This document shows, in pieces, positions 8,132-15,790 of a DNA stretch of 31,903 nt. Within the stretch, counting starts at the first letter, position 1. Every line of letters begins with the position of its first letter. This stretch comes from an uncultured Rivibacter sp. (GTDB lineage Bacteria > Pseudomonadota > Gammaproteobacteria > Burkholderiales > Burkholderiaceae). Both the position numbers and the translations under genes were made by a program. Under the pieces are notes generated by a model. It was not told the DNA's origin and did no database searches. It worked only from the letters and a program-made list of their open reading frames with translations. The stretch is taken from the NCBI GenBank assembly GCA_946481025.1, contig CAMLNA010000039.1:1-31903 (forward strand), read 5' to 3'.

Positions 8132-9871
8132 TCAGGTGTTGAACTGCAGCGCATGCAGGCGCGCGAACAGCCCGCCTTGTGCCAGCAATTGCGCATGGGT
8201 GCCTTGCTCCGCCACGCGGCCCTGGTCCAGGACGATCACGCGGTCGGCCGCTTCCACGGTCGACAGCCGGTGCGCAATGACGATGGAGGTCCGGCCCGCC
8301 ATCAGGCGCTCGAGGGCCGTTTGCACCAGGCGCTCGCTTTCGCTGTCGAGTGCGGAGGTGGCCTCGTCGAGGATGAGGATGGGCGCGTCCTTGTAGATCG
8401 CCCGGGCGATGGCCAGGCGCTGGCGCTGGCCTCCGGACAACTGGCTGCCGTTGTGGCCCACGGGGCTGTCGATCCCCTGAGGGAGGCTGCGGACGAAGTC
8501 GAGCAGGTTCGCGCCCTCCAGCGCTGCAAGCACGCGCTGCCTGTCCACGGGAGCCCCGAGGCAAATGTTCGCGGCTACGCTGTCGTTGAACAGCACGACG
8601 TCCTGGCTGACCAGTGCGAACTGGCGGCGCAGCGCGGCGAGGTCCCACTGCGGCAGGGGGACGCCGTCGAGGAGGATCTCGCCTTCCGACGGGTTGATGA
8701 AACGCGGCAGCAGGTTCACCAGCGTGGTCTTGCCGGCTCCGGAAGGCCCGACCAGCGCGACGGTTTCGCCGGCGTCGATGTGCAGGTCGACGGCCTCCAG
8801 CGCGCAAGCCTGGTCCGCCTTGTAGCGCAGCGTCACGTGCCGCAACCGAAGCTGGCCCCTCGCGCGCTCCGGCGCATGCGAGCCGCCGGTCTCGACCGGC
8901 GTGGCTTCTATGAGGTCGATGCCGCGCTGCACGGCCGCCAGGCCTCGAGCGACCGGGCCGGCCACGTCGGTCAGGTGCCGCAGCGGCGTGATGAGCATGA
9001 GCATCGCAGTGACAAACGCGACGAAGCCGCCGACCGTGCCGCCTTCGGCGCTGCTTTGCCACAGGGCCGCGACGATCACCGCGGAGAGCGCGCAGGCGGA
9101 CAGCAGCTGGGTGATCGGCGTCACGGTGGAGGCCGCCACGGTGGCTTTCAGCAGCAGCTGCCGCAGTGCGTTGCTGGCCCGCTGGAAGCGGCTCGACTGC
9201 TGGGGCCCGGCACCATGCAGGCGCACCAGCCGCCAGGCCAGCACGTTCTCTTCCACCACGTAGGCCAGCTCGTCGGTCGCGGCCTGTCCCGCCACGGTGA
9301 TGCGGTGCATGCGGCGGCTGAAGATCCGCATGGTCACCGCCACCGCCGGAAAGAGCACGCCGATGAAGAGGGTGAGCTTCCAGTTCAGCCAGACCAGATA
9401 ACCCAGCAGGGCGATCGCCGTGAAGCTGTCCTTGATGAGCGTCTGCACGGCATTGACCAGCATCGCCGAGCCCCCTTGCACCTCGTAGACGACGGAGTTG
9501 ATGAGGCTGCTGGCCGATTGGCGGGTGAACAACGCGGGCTGTGCGTCGAGCAGCCGGGCGAACATCGCGTTGCGCATGCGCAGCGTCGCGTGGTTGGCGG
9601 CCCAGGAGAGCGCGTAGTTGACCAGGAAGCCGGCGATGCCGCGCACGAGGAAGAGACCGATGATGGTCGCCGGGACCGCCCACAGCGGGATGGCGCCGCG
9701 CGTGAAGCCGCTGTCGAGCAGCGGCTTCATCATCGACGCCATTGCAGGCTCGGTGGCGGCGCCGACGACCGCTCCCAGGACGGCCACGGCAAACGCCCAG
9801 CGGGCGCTGGAGAAGTAAGGCCAGACGGTGCGCAGGAGATTCCGGAGGTTCTGATTGCTGGAGGCGGACAT
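8132..9871 (-). CDS. msbA: Lipid A/LPS flippase, ABC transporter MsbA
   Basis: A 579-residue half-size ABC exporter, the inner-membrane flippase that moves lipid A-core from the cytoplasmic to the periplasmic leaflet. The N-terminal 310 residues hold six membrane helices of the exporter type. The C-terminal ATPase shows Walker A GPSGAGKTT near residue 375, the ABC signature LSGGQRQRLAIARAI near 477, Walker B ILILDEATSALDSES near 500, and the H-loop IVIAHRLSTV. The length matches MsbA (about 580), and the surrounding LPS genes support this over other ABCB exporters. It is the first gene of the minus-strand block. Start ATG 9871 faces the WaaE-like gene across 168 bases. Confidence 0.95.
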   Translation of the reverse strand: MSASSNQNLRNLLRTVWPYFSSARWAFAVAVLGAVVGAATEPAMASMMKPLLDSGFTRGAIPLWAVPATIIGLFLVRGIAGFLVNYALSWAANHATLRMRNAMFARLLDAQPALFTRQSASSLINSVVYEVQGGSAMLVNAVQTLIKDSFTAIALLGYLVWLNWKLTLFIGVLFPAVAVTMRIFSRRMHRITVAGQAATDELAYVVEENVLAWRLVRLHGAGPQQSSRFQRASNALRQLLLKATVAASTVTPITQLLSACALSAVIVAALWQSSAEGGTVGGFVAFVTAMLMLITPLRHLTDVAGPVARGLAAVQRGIDLIEATPVETGGSHAPERARGQLRLRHVTLRYKADQACALEAVDLHIDAGETVALVGPSGAGKTTLVNLLPRFINPSEGEILLDGVPLPQWDLAALRRQFALVSQDVVLFNDSVAANICLGAPVDRQRVLAALEGANLLDFVRSLPQGIDSPVGHNGSQLSGGQRQRLAIARAIYKDAPILILDEATSALDSESERLVQTALERLMAGRTSIVIAHRLSTVEAADRVIVLDQGRVAEQGTHAQLLAQGGLFARLHALQFNT

Positions 9872-10039
9872 GCTGGCTTGAAATCTCAGGTCACCGATCT
9901 CTCGCGGGTTGTGGCCGGCGGCGACTTTCTCTACGCCCCGGCTCTGGGCCGGGACGGCGGATTATGCGCGGCGCCGCAGCGGCGCCGGCAACCTCGCGGG
10001 AGCTGCCTACAATTCCCGCTTCGCCCAAAGAACGGTTCA
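9872..10039. other. Divergent intergenic region msbA / WaaE-like gene
   Basis: These 168 bases must hold the promoters for both msbA and the WaaE-like gene. On the plus strand TACAAT at 10008-10013 could be a -10 box, with a start about 20 bases before the gene, but no good -35 is seen. GGCGCCGC-A-GCGGCGCC at 9970-9986 is a symmetrical GC element that could be a binding site. No clear msbA promoter was found by eye. Confidence 0.4.
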
Positions 10040-10843
10040 ATGTCTCTGTCGGTCATCGTCATCACCAAGAACGAAGCAGCAAGCATCGAGGCTTGCCTTG
10101 CCTCGGTGCCCTTCGCCAACGAGTGGATCGTTGTCGACTCGGGCAGCACCGACGACACGCGCGACATCGCGCGGCGCCTCGGGGCCCGGGTGGTCGAAAC
10201 CGCCGACTGGCCTGGATTCGGACCGCAGAAGAACCGTGCGCTCGCCGAGGCCGGTGGCGACTGGGTGCTCAGCCTGGACGCCGACGAGCAGGTGAGCCCC
10301 GAGCTGGCGGAGCAGATCCGTGCGGTGGTGTCGGGCGGCGGGCCGCAGGGGGCGGTGGCCTACACCCTGTCGCGCCTGTCGTCCTTCTGCGGCCAGTGGA
10401 TGCGCCATGGCGACTGGTACCCGGACCACGTGCTGCGGCTGTTCAGGCGCGGCCAGGCGCAGTTCAGCAACGACCTCGTGCACGAGTCGGTGCAGTGCTC
10501 GGGCAGGGTCGGTCATCTCGACGGCCACTTGCTGCACGACAGCATGCCGAGTCTCGAGGAATGCCTCGACAAGATGAACCGCTACACCAGCGGCCGGGCG
10601 CGCGACCAGCGCCGTGCCGGCAAGCGGGGCGGGCTCGGCACGGCCATCGGCCACGGGTTGTGGGCGTTCGTCCGGTCGTATTTCGTGCGCGGCGGGCTGC
10701 TGGACGGCCGCATGGGCTTCATCGTGGCATTCAGCATCGCTGAGGGCACTTACTACCGTTACCTCAAGTTGTGGATGCTGGAGCGGGGACTTGGGTCACC
10801 ATCAACGCAAGTCGTCAACAAGAAGGGTCTGCATGCAGAGTGA
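10040..10843 (+). CDS. waaE: WaaE/KdtX-like LPS core glycosyltransferase (GT2)
   Basis: A 267-residue GT2 enzyme of the WaaE/KdtX group, which adds a hexose (often beta-1,4-glucose) to the inner LPS core. It opens [20 protein letters not shown], then [13 protein letters not shown], the group-typical [12 protein letters not shown], and [14 protein letters not shown] with the DxD site. A C-terminal hydrophobic patch ([18 protein letters not shown]) suggests membrane association. The reading frame is open far upstream through the antisense of msbA; I took ATG 10040 because it gives the exact family N-terminus. The last 11 bases overlap tolB. Confidence 0.9.
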   Translation: MSLSVIVITKNEAASIEACLASVPFANEWIVVDSGSTDDTRDIARRLGARVVETADWPGFGPQKNRALAEAGGDWVLSLDADEQVSPELAEQIRAVVSGGGPQGAVAYTLSRLSSFCGQWMRHGDWYPDHVLRLFRRGQAQFSNDLVHESVQCSGRVGHLDGHLLHDSMPSLEECLDKMNRYTSGRARDQRRAGKRGGLGTAIGHGLWAFVRSYFVRGGLLDGRMGFIVAFSIAEGTYYRYLKLWMLERGLGSPSTQVVNKKGLHAE

Positions 10844-12146
10844 TCATCAGCATCGGCGTGGTGCCTGGTCGCGTCGTTCGTTCCTCGTCAAGCCCGGCGT
10901 CGCGGCGCTGGGTGCCGCCTGGGCGGGCGCTTCGCTCGCCCAGTTCCGGGTCGAAATCTCCGGCGTGGGTGCCACGCAACTGCCCATCGGCATCGTGCGT
11001 TTTCGCGACGAGCAGAAGGCACCGCAGCCGGTCTCGGCCATCGTGCGGGCCGACCTCGAACGCAGCGGCCTGTTCCGCAACCTCGACACCAACGGCATCG
11101 CACTGGATGAAAACGCCAAGCCGGTCATGGGCGACTGGCGCGCCAAGGGCGCCGACGCACTGCTCGCCGGCTCGGTGATGCGGCTGGCCGACGGCCGCTT
11201 CGACGTGCGCTACACGCTCTGGGACGTGGTGAAGGGCAGCAACATCGGCGCCGGTGCGCTGGCGGTGCCCGCTGCCGACCTTCGCCTGGCGGCGCACCGC
11301 GTGGCCGACGACGTCTACGAAAAGCTCACCGGCGAGAAGGGCGTGTTTTCCACCCGCATTGCCTACGTGAGCAAGATCGGCAGCCGCCACACCCTGTGGA
11401 TCGCCGACGCGGACGGTGAAGGCGCCCAGTCCGCGCTGGCCAGCCCCGAGCCGATCATCTCGCCGGCGTGGTCGCCCAACGGCAAGGAACTCGCCTACGT
11501 CTCGTTCGAGAGCCGCAAGGCGGTGGTGTACGTGCAGGACGTGGCCACCGGAGCCCGCCGGGCCGTGGCCAACTTCCGCGGCACCAACAGCGCGCCGGCC
11601 TGGTCGCCCGACGGGCAGCAGCTGGCCGCGACCCTGAGCCGCGACGGCATCTCCCAGCTCTACGTGATGAGCCGCACCGGCGACAATGTGCGCCGGCTCA
11701 CGTCCAGCAACGCCATCGATACCGAAGCGGCATGGTCTGCCGACGGCCGCTCGATCTATTTCGTGAGCGATCGCGGGGGCAGCCCGCAGATCTATCGCAT
11801 GAGCGCGACGGGCGGTTCGCCGGACCGGATCACGTTTGCAGGCGGTTACAACATCAGTCCGGCGCTGAGCCCCGACGGACGTTCGATGGCGTTCATCTCG
11901 AGGGTGAACGGCGCTTTCCGGCTGCACGTGATGGACCTGGCGAGCGGAACCGTGACCGCACTGACTGACACAAATGACGACGAAAGCCCGAGCTTCGCGC
12001 CCAATGGCCGGCTCATCATCTACGCGACCCGCCAGCAGGGCCGCGACGTGCTGATGACCACCACCGTGGACGGCAAGATCAAGGCGCTGCTGCCGGCTCC
12101 GCAGGCAGACATGAGAGAACCCGTTTGGGGCCCGTTTGGGCGTTGA
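10833..12146 (+). CDS. tolB: Tol-Pal system periplasmic protein TolB
   Basis: A 437-residue periplasmic protein that binds Pal and helps keep the outer membrane tied to the cell wall during division. After the export signal comes the TolB N-terminal domain ([20 protein letters not shown], about residues 38-165), then a six-bladed beta-propeller with repeated xPAWSPDG-type blades ([61 protein letters not shown]). The signal carries SRRSFLVK at residues 13-20, resembling a twin-arginine (Tat) motif, with likely cleavage at LA|QF. ATG 10833 has GAAGGG six bases upstream and overlaps the WaaE-like gene. No other start fits. pal and cpoB follow, while tolQRA are absent here. Confidence 0.96.
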   Translation: MQSDHQHRRGAWSRRSFLVKPGVAALGAAWAGASLAQFRVEISGVGATQLPIGIVRFRDEQKAPQPVSAIVRADLERSGLFRNLDTNGIALDENAKPVMGDWRAKGADALLAGSVMRLADGRFDVRYTLWDVVKGSNIGAGALAVPAADLRLAAHRVADDVYEKLTGEKGVFSTRIAYVSKIGSRHTLWIADADGEGAQSALASPEPIISPAWSPNGKELAYVSFESRKAVVYVQDVATGARRAVANFRGTNSAPAWSPDGQQLAATLSRDGISQLYVMSRTGDNVRRLTSSNAIDTEAAWSADGRSIYFVSDRGGSPQIYRMSATGGSPDRITFAGGYNISPALSPDGRSMAFISRVNGAFRLHVMDLASGTVTALTDTNDDESPSFAPNGRLIIYATRQQGRDVLMTTTVDGKIKALLPAPQADMREPVWGPFGR

Positions 12147-12195
12147 CTAGAGTGCCGCACAGGCACATTTCGCAATGAGTAGAAGGAGAGAAATC

Positions 12196-12726
12196 ATGAC
12201 CGCAATTCGAAGCCTGGCGCCGTTGGCGGCGCTGCTGGTGCTGGCTGGCTGCGCCTCGAGCGTGAAGCTCGACGAGACCCCCGTGGAATCTCGCACCGCC
12301 ACGTCCACCACCGCCCCGGGTGCCGGCGCGACGAGCGGCCAGACGAACCAGTCGCAGGTCGCACGGGTGGACCTGGGCCGGCAAGACAACGCGGCTGCCG
12401 TGGGACGTGTGGTGTATTTCGACTTCGACAGCTTCGTCGTGAAGGACGAGTTCCGCCCCGTGGTCGAAGGCAACGCCAAGTCGCTCAATTCCGATCGCAA
12501 GAAGCGCTTCATGGTCGAAGGCCATACCGACGAGCGTGGCGGTCGCGAATACAACCTCGCGCTCGGCCAGAAGCGTGCCGAAGCCGTGGTGAAGTCGCTC
12601 ACGCTGCTCGGTGTGCAGGACGGCCAGCTCGAAGCCGTGAGCTACGGCGAAGAGCGCCCGGCCGCTTCCGGCAGCGACGAATCGTCGTGGGCCAAGAACC
12701 GCCGCGCCGAACTCAAGGACCGCTGA
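12196..12726 (+). CDS. pal: Peptidoglycan-associated lipoprotein Pal
   Basis: A 176-residue outer-membrane lipoprotein that anchors peptidoglycan and binds TolB/TolA. The signal ends in the lipobox LAGC with the lipidated Cys at residue 19, followed by a flexible Thr/Ala/Gly-rich linker. The OmpA-like domain runs from VVYFDFDSFVVKDEF to the end, with the peptidoglycan-binding pattern FMVEGHTDERGGREYNLALG and QKRAEAV. The frame has an earlier ATG at 12175, but AGAAGGAGAG at 12181-12190 sits ideally before ATG 12196, so I chose that. It lies 49 bases after tolB and two bases before the GTG of cpoB. Confidence 0.96.
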   Translation: MTAIRSLAPLAALLVLAGCASSVKLDETPVESRTATSTTAPGAGATSGQTNQSQVARVDLGRQDNAAAVGRVVYFDFDSFVVKDEFRPVVEGNAKSLNSDRKKRFMVEGHTDERGGREYNLALGQKRAEAVVKSLTLLGVQDGQLEAVSYGEERPAASGSDESSWAKNRRAELKDR

Positions 12727-12728
12727 TC

Positions 12729-13511
12729 GTGAGCGCGGCAATGTTGTTGCGTGGCCTGCGCGGCATCGCGATCGCGTCTGCCGCGGCTCTGATCGTGCCC
12801 GCCGCGCAGGCGGGCCTGTTCGATGACGAAGAGGCGCGGCGCGCCATTCTCGACCTGCGCAAGCAGATCGAGCAGGTCAATGAGCAGAGCCGGGTTCGCC
12901 AGGCCGAGCTGAGCGAGCAGCTCAGCCAGCTGCGACGCAGCCTGCTCGACCTGAACACCCAGCTCGAGCAGACGCGTGCCGAGATGGCCAAGATGCGTGG
13001 CCAGGACGAACAGCTCGCCCGCGACGTGGCCGAGTTGCAGCGTCGCCAGAACGACCTGCAGCAAGGTCTCGACGACCGGGTGCGCAAGCTCGAGCCGCAG
13101 AAGGTCACGGTGGACGGCAAGGAGTTCCTGGCTGACCCGGAAGAGAAGCGCCTGTACGACGAGGCCATCGCCGTGCTGCGCAAGGGCGACTTCGCCGGTG
13201 CGGCCGCATCGCTCGCCGCCTTCACCCGCCGGTATCCGGCCAGCGGCTTCAACGACTCGGCGCTGTTCTGGCTGGGCAATGCCCAGTACGGCCGGCGCGA
13301 GTACAAGGAAGCGATCACCGCATTCCGCTCGATGGTGCAGGCGTCGCCCGATCACCCGCGTGCGCCGGAGGCGTTGCTGTCCATCGCCAACTGCCAGGTC
13401 GAGCTGAAGGACACCAAGACCGCCCGCAAGACGCTCGATGAACTGCTCAAGGCCTACCCCAAGTCCGAGGCCGCGCAAGCGGGCCGCGAGCGGCTGGCCT
13501 CCCTGAAGTAG
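12729..13511 (+). CDS. cpoB: Cell division coordinator CpoB (YbgF), Tol-Pal associated
   Basis: A periplasmic protein of about 260 residues that links peptidoglycan synthesis with outer-membrane constriction and binds TolA in E. coli. It has a signal peptide (GIAIASAAALIVPAAQA|GLFDD), a long coiled coil of roughly residues 30-110 (QIEQVNEQSRVRQAELSEQL and onward), and C-terminal TPR repeats (YDEAIAVLRKGDFAGAAASL, FWLGNAQYGRREYKEAITAF, LLSIANCQVELKDTKTARKT). GTG 12729 begins two bases after the pal stop with AAGGA about ten bases upstream; ATG 12741, four codons later, is the alternative. It closes the tolB-pal-cpoB unit. Confidence 0.93.
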   Translation: MSAAMLLRGLRGIAIASAAALIVPAAQAGLFDDEEARRAILDLRKQIEQVNEQSRVRQAELSEQLSQLRRSLLDLNTQLEQTRAEMAKMRGQDEQLARDVAELQRRQNDLQQGLDDRVRKLEPQKVTVDGKEFLADPEEKRLYDEAIAVLRKGDFAGAAASLAAFTRRYPASGFNDSALFWLGNAQYGRREYKEAITAFRSMVQASPDHPRAPEALLSIANCQVELKDTKTARKTLDELLKAYPKSEAAQAGRERLASLK

Positions 13512-13559
13512 TAGCCGGCGTTGCGGGCTTGCATGGTGGGGCCTGCCTAGAATTCGGGC

Positions 13560-14681
13560 ATGCCGGACGCAGCCCCTCTCGCTGATATCGCGGCCCAGGT
13601 TCTCTGGGCCGCTTTTGCCTTGGCCGTCGTGTTTGGCGCGGTGGCGCAGCGCACGCACTTCTGCACCATGGGGGCGGTGGCCGACATCGTGACGATGGGC
13701 GACTGGACGCGCATGCGCATGTGGGTGCTGGCCATGGGCGTGGCTGTGGTGGGGTTCAACGCCATGGTGGGCCTGGGCTGGGTCGACGCCGGCAAGAGCC
13801 TGTACGGCGGCACGCGCTGGATGTGGCTCTCGGCGCTGGTGGGCGGCGCGATGTTCGGTTTCGGCATGGTGCTGGCGTCCGGCTGCGGCAGCAAGACGCT
13901 GGTGCGCATCGGCGGCGGCAACCTCAAGTCGCTGGTCGTGTTTTTCGTGCTCGGTCTGTCGGCCTGGGCGACGCTGAAGGGGGTGACCGCGGTGCTGCGC
14001 GTTGCGACCGTGGACACGGTGGCGGTGGCGTTGCCGGCCTCCCAGGACCTGCCGTCGCTGCTGGCGTCGGCGTCGGGCCGGGGCAGGCAGGCCCTGGCCT
14101 GGGGGCTGGGGATGGCCGTGGGAGGCCTTTGCGTGGCCTGGGCACTGGTGCCGCGGACTGCTCGCTCGTTCGACAACCTGCTGGGCGGGCTCGGCATCGG
14201 TCTGGTGATCGTCGGCGCGTGGTGGGTCTCGGGGCGCCTGGGCTACGTGGCCGAGGACCCCAACACGCTGCAGGAGGCCTTCGTGGCTACCAACTCGCTG
14301 CGCATGGAGTCGTTCAGCTTCGTGGCCCCCATGGCCTACACCATCGACTGGTGGGTGTTCTTCAGCGACAAGAGCAAGGCGCTCACGATCGGCATCGTGT
14401 CCACCGTGGGCGTGGTGGCAGGCTCGGCCGCCGCAGCTCTGGCGGCGGGCAGCTTTCGCTGGGAAGGGTTTCGCAATGCGGAGGACACCGCGACGCATCT
14501 CGTGGGCGCGGCGCTCATGGGCGTCGGCGGCGTGACCGCGATGGGCTGCACGATCGGGCAGGGGCTTTCAGGCGTTTCCACGCTCGGGCTTACCAGCTTC
14601 ACCGCGCTGGCGGCCATTCTTGCGGGGGCTGTCGCGGCCCTCAAGTTCCAAGCCTGGCGGCTGCTGCGCGCCGCACCATGA
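13560..14681 (+). CDS. YeeE/YedE family sulfur-compound transporter (TsuA-like)
   Basis: A 373-residue, highly hydrophobic inner-membrane protein with about nine or ten predicted helices. It belongs to the YeeE/YedE family; one member, TsuA, imports thiosulfate through a path lined by cysteines. The three family cysteine motifs are present: HFCTMGA (Cys about 35), ASGCGSKTLVRIGGGN (Cys about 109) and AMGCTIGQGLSG (Cys about 330). The usual small TusA-like partner (TsuB/YeeD) is not next to it; instead tcdA follows with an ATGA overlap (14678-14681). No Shine-Dalgarno precedes ATG 13560, and TAGAAT at 13548-13553 lies right before it, so the transcript may be leaderless. The substrate is inferred from family only. 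Confidence 0.85.
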   Translation: MPDAAPLADIAAQVLWAAFALAVVFGAVAQRTHFCTMGAVADIVTMGDWTRMRMWVLAMGVAVVGFNAMVGLGWVDAGKSLYGGTRWMWLSALVGGAMFGFGMVLASGCGSKTLVRIGGGNLKSLVVFFVLGLSAWATLKGVTAVLRVATVDTVAVALPASQDLPSLLASASGRGRQALAWGLGMAVGGLCVAWALVPRTARSFDNLLGGLGIGLVIVGAWWVSGRLGYVAEDPNTLQEAFVATNSLRMESFSFVAPMAYTIDWWVFFSDKSKALTIGIVSTVGVVAGSAAAALAAGSFRWEGFRNAEDTATHLVGAALMGVGGVTAMGCTIGQGLSGVSTLGLTSFTALAAILAGAVAALKFQAWRLLRAAP

Positions 14682-15538
14682 AACCCATGAGCAATTCCTC
14701 CGAACAACCGGCCAGTCCGCTGGCGGCATCGACCGCAGACCTCGAGCGGCGCTTCGGCGGCCTGCGGCGCCTGTACGGCGACGCAGGCTATCGAGCGCTG
14801 CGCGGCGCGCGCGTGGCCGTGGTCGGCGTGGGTGGCGTAGGGTCCTGGGCCGCCGAGGCACTGGCTCGCAGCGGCGTGGCCGCGCTGACGCTGATCGACC
14901 TCGACCATGTTGCCGAGTCGAACATCAACCGCCAGGTCCATGCGCTGGAAAGCACCCTGGGGCAGGCCAAGGTGCTGGCGCTCAAGGAGCGCATCTCGCA
15001 GATCCACCCGGGCTGCGAGGTGGCCGCCGTGGACGAGTTCGCCACGGAAGAGAACGCCGCCTTGCTGTTGGGCGGCTCCCCCCTGGACGGCGTGCTCGAG
15101 TGCTGCGATCAGGTACGGGCCAAGGCCGCCGTGGCGGCCTGGTGCCTGCAGCATGCCGTGCCGCTGGTGGCGGTGGGCGCCGCGGGCGGCAAGCGTTCGG
15201 CGCCTGCAGTGGAAGTGGCCGATCTCGCCGAGACCACGCACGACCCGCTGCTGGCTTCGGTGCGCCAGCGGCTGCGGCAAAAGCACGGTGCGGCGCGCAA
15301 GGGGCCGATCGGCGTGCGCTGCGTGTTCTCGCGCGAGCCGGTGCTGCGGCCCGTCAGCGATGCCGGCGAGAGCTGCGACATCGACAGCAGCCTCAACTGC
15401 CACGGCTATGGTTCGTCGGTGGCGGTGACGGCGGTCTTCGGGCTCACCGCCGCGGGCGAGATGCTGAACACCCTGGCGGCGCGAAACGCGGTGGGTTCGC
15501 CGGTGGTTGTTGATTCAGTTGCGAAATCCTGGCTATAA
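14678..15538 (+). CDS. tcdA: tRNA threonylcarbamoyladenosine dehydratase TcdA (CsdL/YgdL)
   Basis: A 286-residue E1-like (ThiF/MoeB fold) enzyme that uses ATP to cyclise t6A37 to ct6A in tRNAs reading ANN codons. It shows RRFGGLRRLYGDAGYRAL at the start, the nucleotide-binding VAVVGVGGVGSWAAEALARS, LIDLDHVAESNINRQ, and the later GKRSAPAVEVADLAETTHDP and PIGVRCVFSREPV segments typical of YgdL. ATG 14678 overlaps the transporter stop (ATGA). A second ATG three codons later (14687) is possible. The stop codon TAA (15536-15538) lies inside the -10 box of the following tRNA promoter. The downstream tRNA-Lys genes encode ANN-reading tRNAs, so they would be substrates of this enzyme. Confidence 0.93.
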   Translation: MKPMSNSSEQPASPLAASTADLERRFGGLRRLYGDAGYRALRGARVAVVGVGGVGSWAAEALARSGVAALTLIDLDHVAESNINRQVHALESTLGQAKVLALKERISQIHPGCEVAAVDEFATEENAALLLGGSPLDGVLECCDQVRAKAAVAAWCLQHAVPLVAVGAAGGKRSAPAVEVADLAETTHDPLLASVRQRLRQKHGAARKGPIGVRCVFSREPVLRPVSDAGESCDIDSSLNCHGYGSSVAVTAVFGLTAAGEMLNTLAARNAVGSPVVVDSVAKSWL

Positions 15539-15539
15539 T
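15510..15539 (+). promoter_or_regulatory. Sigma-70 promoter for the tRNA-Lys pair, inside tcdA 3' end
   Basis: TTGATT at 15510-15515 and a perfect TATAAT at 15534-15539 are separated by 18 bases. The start would fall near 15546, a few bases before the first tRNA at 15552. The -10 box contains the tcdA stop codon. GC-rich bases just after the -10 box are common in tRNA promoters under growth-rate control, but that is inference. Confidence 0.7.
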
Positions 15540-15551
15540 GTTAGGCTTCGC

Positions 15552-15627
15552 GGGTTGTTAGCTCAGTCGGTAGAGCAGCGGACTTTTAATCCGTTGGTCG
15601 CAGGTTCGAATCCTGCACAACCCACCA
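15552..15627 (+). tRNA. tRNA-Lys, anticodon TTT
   Basis: A 76-base cloverleaf including an encoded CCA. The acceptor stem GGGTTGT pairs with ACAACCC. The D arm is GCTC-AGTCGGTA-GAGC, the anticodon arm GCGGA-CTTTTAA-TCCGT has TTT at the anticodon, and the T arm GCAGG-TTCGAAT-CCTGC is standard. The discriminator base is A. It reads AAA/AAG lysine codons. It is followed after 20 bases by a second lysine tRNA. Confidence 0.97.
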
Positions 15628-15647
15628 GGCGAACGACGAATAGCGTG

Positions 15648-15723
15648 GGGCTCTTAGCTCAGTTGGTAGAGCAGCGGACTCTTAATCCGTAGGTCGAGTG
15701 TTCGAGTCACTCAGGGCCCACCA
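15648..15723 (+). tRNA. tRNA-Lys, anticodon CTT
   Basis: A 76-base cloverleaf with encoded CCA. The acceptor GGGCTCT pairs with AGGGCCC with one G-T pair. The D arm is GCTC-AGTTGGTA-GAGC, the anticodon arm GCGGA-CTCTTAA-TCCGT has CTT, and the T arm is GAGTG-TTCGAGT-CACTC. It reads the AAG lysine codon. It is similar in its 5' half to the neighbouring TTT copy, suggesting an old duplication, and is co-transcribed with it. Confidence 0.97.
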
Positions 15724-15731
15724 AGAACACA

Positions 15732-15772
15732 GGCATGTTGGCGATCCTCGCCAACATGCCTTTTGTTTTTTT
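15732..15772 (+). terminator. Rho-independent terminator of the tRNA-Lys pair
   Basis: A perfect 13-bp stem, GGCATGTTGGCGA (15732-15744) with TCGCCAACATGCC (15748-15760), closes on a 3-base loop and is followed by TTTTGTTTTTTT. It ends the tRNA transcript nine bases after the second CCA. The convergent Bug-type gene ends 18 bases further on and may share the hairpin, although its side lacks a good T-run. Confidence 0.95.
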
Positions 15773-15790
15773 GCGGCGCCGTGTGCGTGC

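Noticed and set aside
7277..10843. A 1188-codon plus-strand open frame across msbA and into the WaaE-like gene
   Set aside because: Only the last 267 codons (from 10040) look like a real protein; the rest is low-complexity antisense of msbA and a GT2 gene, caused by high GC.
15552..15723. Direct repeat shared by the two tRNA genes as a possible attachment site
   Set aside because: The similarity is that of two lysine tRNAs; no integrase or partial tRNA copy is seen.
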